Source of the DNA: Pandoraea oxalativorans
GTDB taxonomy: Bacteria; Pseudomonadota; Gammaproteobacteria; Burkholderiales; Burkholderiaceae
Direction: 5' to 3'
DNA: 64,000 nucleotides
Assembly: GCF_000972785.3 (NCBI RefSeq)
Contig: NZ_CP011253.3
Coordinates: 2,852,001-2,916,000 of the forward strand
Shown here piece by piece: positions 63,627-64,000 of this stretch. The translations under genes were made by a program, and so were the position numbers. The notes beneath the pieces are model-generated. The model was given only the letters and a program-made list of their open reading frames with translations, ran no database searches and was not told the DNA's origin. Position 1 is the first letter of the stretch. Each line of letters begins with the position of its first letter.

Positions 63627-63645
63627 GTGATATATTGTATATCAC
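63627..63645. promoter_or_regulatory. Palindromic operator candidate before the esterase gene
   Basis: GTGATATA (63627-63634) and TATATCAC (63638-63645) are exact complements around TTG, in an AT-rich patch 34 bases upstream of the esterase start. The symmetry and spacing fit a dimeric repressor site. Confidence 0.5.
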
Positions 63646-63697
63646 ACTATTCACCGATCACGTCCCATATTTGCTGTGCTGACCGCTTCTCGGCAGC

Positions 63698-64000
63698 TTA
63701 TCCGGCCATGTAGGTGGTTAATCCGGCCACAAGCGCGTCGAAGGCGACTTTGCAGCGCGGATTGGCGCGCAGGTCTTCATGCATCGTGACCCACGTATGT
63801 AGTCGGAAGCGGAAAGCGCTCGGCAGCAGACGCACCAGTCGCGGGTCGCGTCTGGCCAGCGGCACCTGACACCCGCCTATTCCGTATCCGGCGCGAATCA
63901 TCGCGAGTTGCGCCAGATCGCTGTCGGCCCGGAACGCGAACGTCTCCCGTGCCCACATTGGCACGCCTTTCGTCGCGTCTCGCAGGAACGGCGTCAACTT
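63698..64000 (-). CDS. LysR-family regulator, 3' part (5' end outside window)
   Basis: The frame is open at the right edge. The visible C-terminal 100 residues (FRADSDLAQLAMIRAGYGIGGCQVPLA, then LHTWVTMHEDLRANPRCKVAFDALVAGL) are the effector-binding end of a LysR protein; the helix-turn-helix is beyond the window. It is on the same strand as the esterase and AAA+ genes, 104 bases upstream. Confidence 0.85.
   Translation of the reverse strand, partial: KLTPFLRDATKGVPMWARETFAFRADSDLAQLAMIRAGYGIGGCQVPLARRDPRLVRLLPSAFRFRLHTWVTMHEDLRANPRCKVAFDALVAGLTTYMAG

Noticed and set aside
1..64000. CRISPR array, prophage, tRNA or rRNA genes
   Set aside because: No regularly spaced repeats, phage structural genes, cloverleaf sequences with CCA ends or conserved rRNA segments were noticed by reading; a covariance-model scan was not possible.

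Overview
The window looks like chromosomal DNA of a GC-rich betaproteobacterium of the Burkholderiaceae, probably Pandoraea or a close Burkholderia/Cupriavidus relative. The reasons are the GC-rich codon use, three Burkholderia-type trimeric porins, a pair of PixA/AidA inclusion-body proteins, an arginase-family HutG, and many solute importers paired with LysR/GntR regulators. This assignment is inference; no rRNA, tRNA or other taxonomic marker gene was seen.

Layout. 1-3.5 kb: the end of an iron/polyamine-type ABC importer, a LOG-like nucleotide-binding protein and a porin. 4.0-10.3 kb: one large gene for a protein of about 1,067 residues (tandem beta-sandwich repeats followed by a nine-bladed RCC1-like region), split by an IS3-family element that is itself split by an IS110-family element. 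10.4-18.5 kb: a complete histidine-utilisation operon, hutC-hutU-hutH-permease-hutI-hutG, with a palindromic HutC-type operator before hutU. 18.9-24.1 kb: a LysR regulator, a sulfonate/nitrate-type ABC importer and an FAD amine-oxidase-like enzyme. 24.3-33.7 kb: mixed housekeeping and accessory genes, including an OmpR/EnvZ-type two-component pair, a thioredoxin-like protein, an Rrf2 regulator with a methyltransferase, and a 533-residue protein of unknown function.

35.3-50.2 kb: a catabolic island of unknown substrate. A long minus-strand operon encodes an FAH-family hydrolase, an ABC importer, an extradiol-type VOC protein, an HSL-type esterase, a DapA-type aldolase, a porin and an APC permease. 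It is divergent from a D-2-hydroxyacid dehydrogenase. Further genes encode an LVIVD-repeat protein, a second porin, a second VOC protein and a GntR/FCD regulator. Four promoter regions carry the same 13-bp motif (ATGTATACAATCT or close variants), so the whole island is probably one regulon under that GntR protein.

50.5-59.0 kb: two PixA/AidA proteins, then a nitrogen-compound cluster with two cytosine-deaminase-type amidohydrolases, an (S)-ureidoglycine-aminohydrolase-like double cupin, a LysR regulator, a gamma-glutamyltransferase-like protein and a DUF1097 membrane protein. 59.2-64 kb: a NarL-type two-component system, an unusual AAA+ ATPase with an esterase, and the 3' part of a LysR gene. 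No CRISPR array, prophage, plasmid or integron structure was seen.
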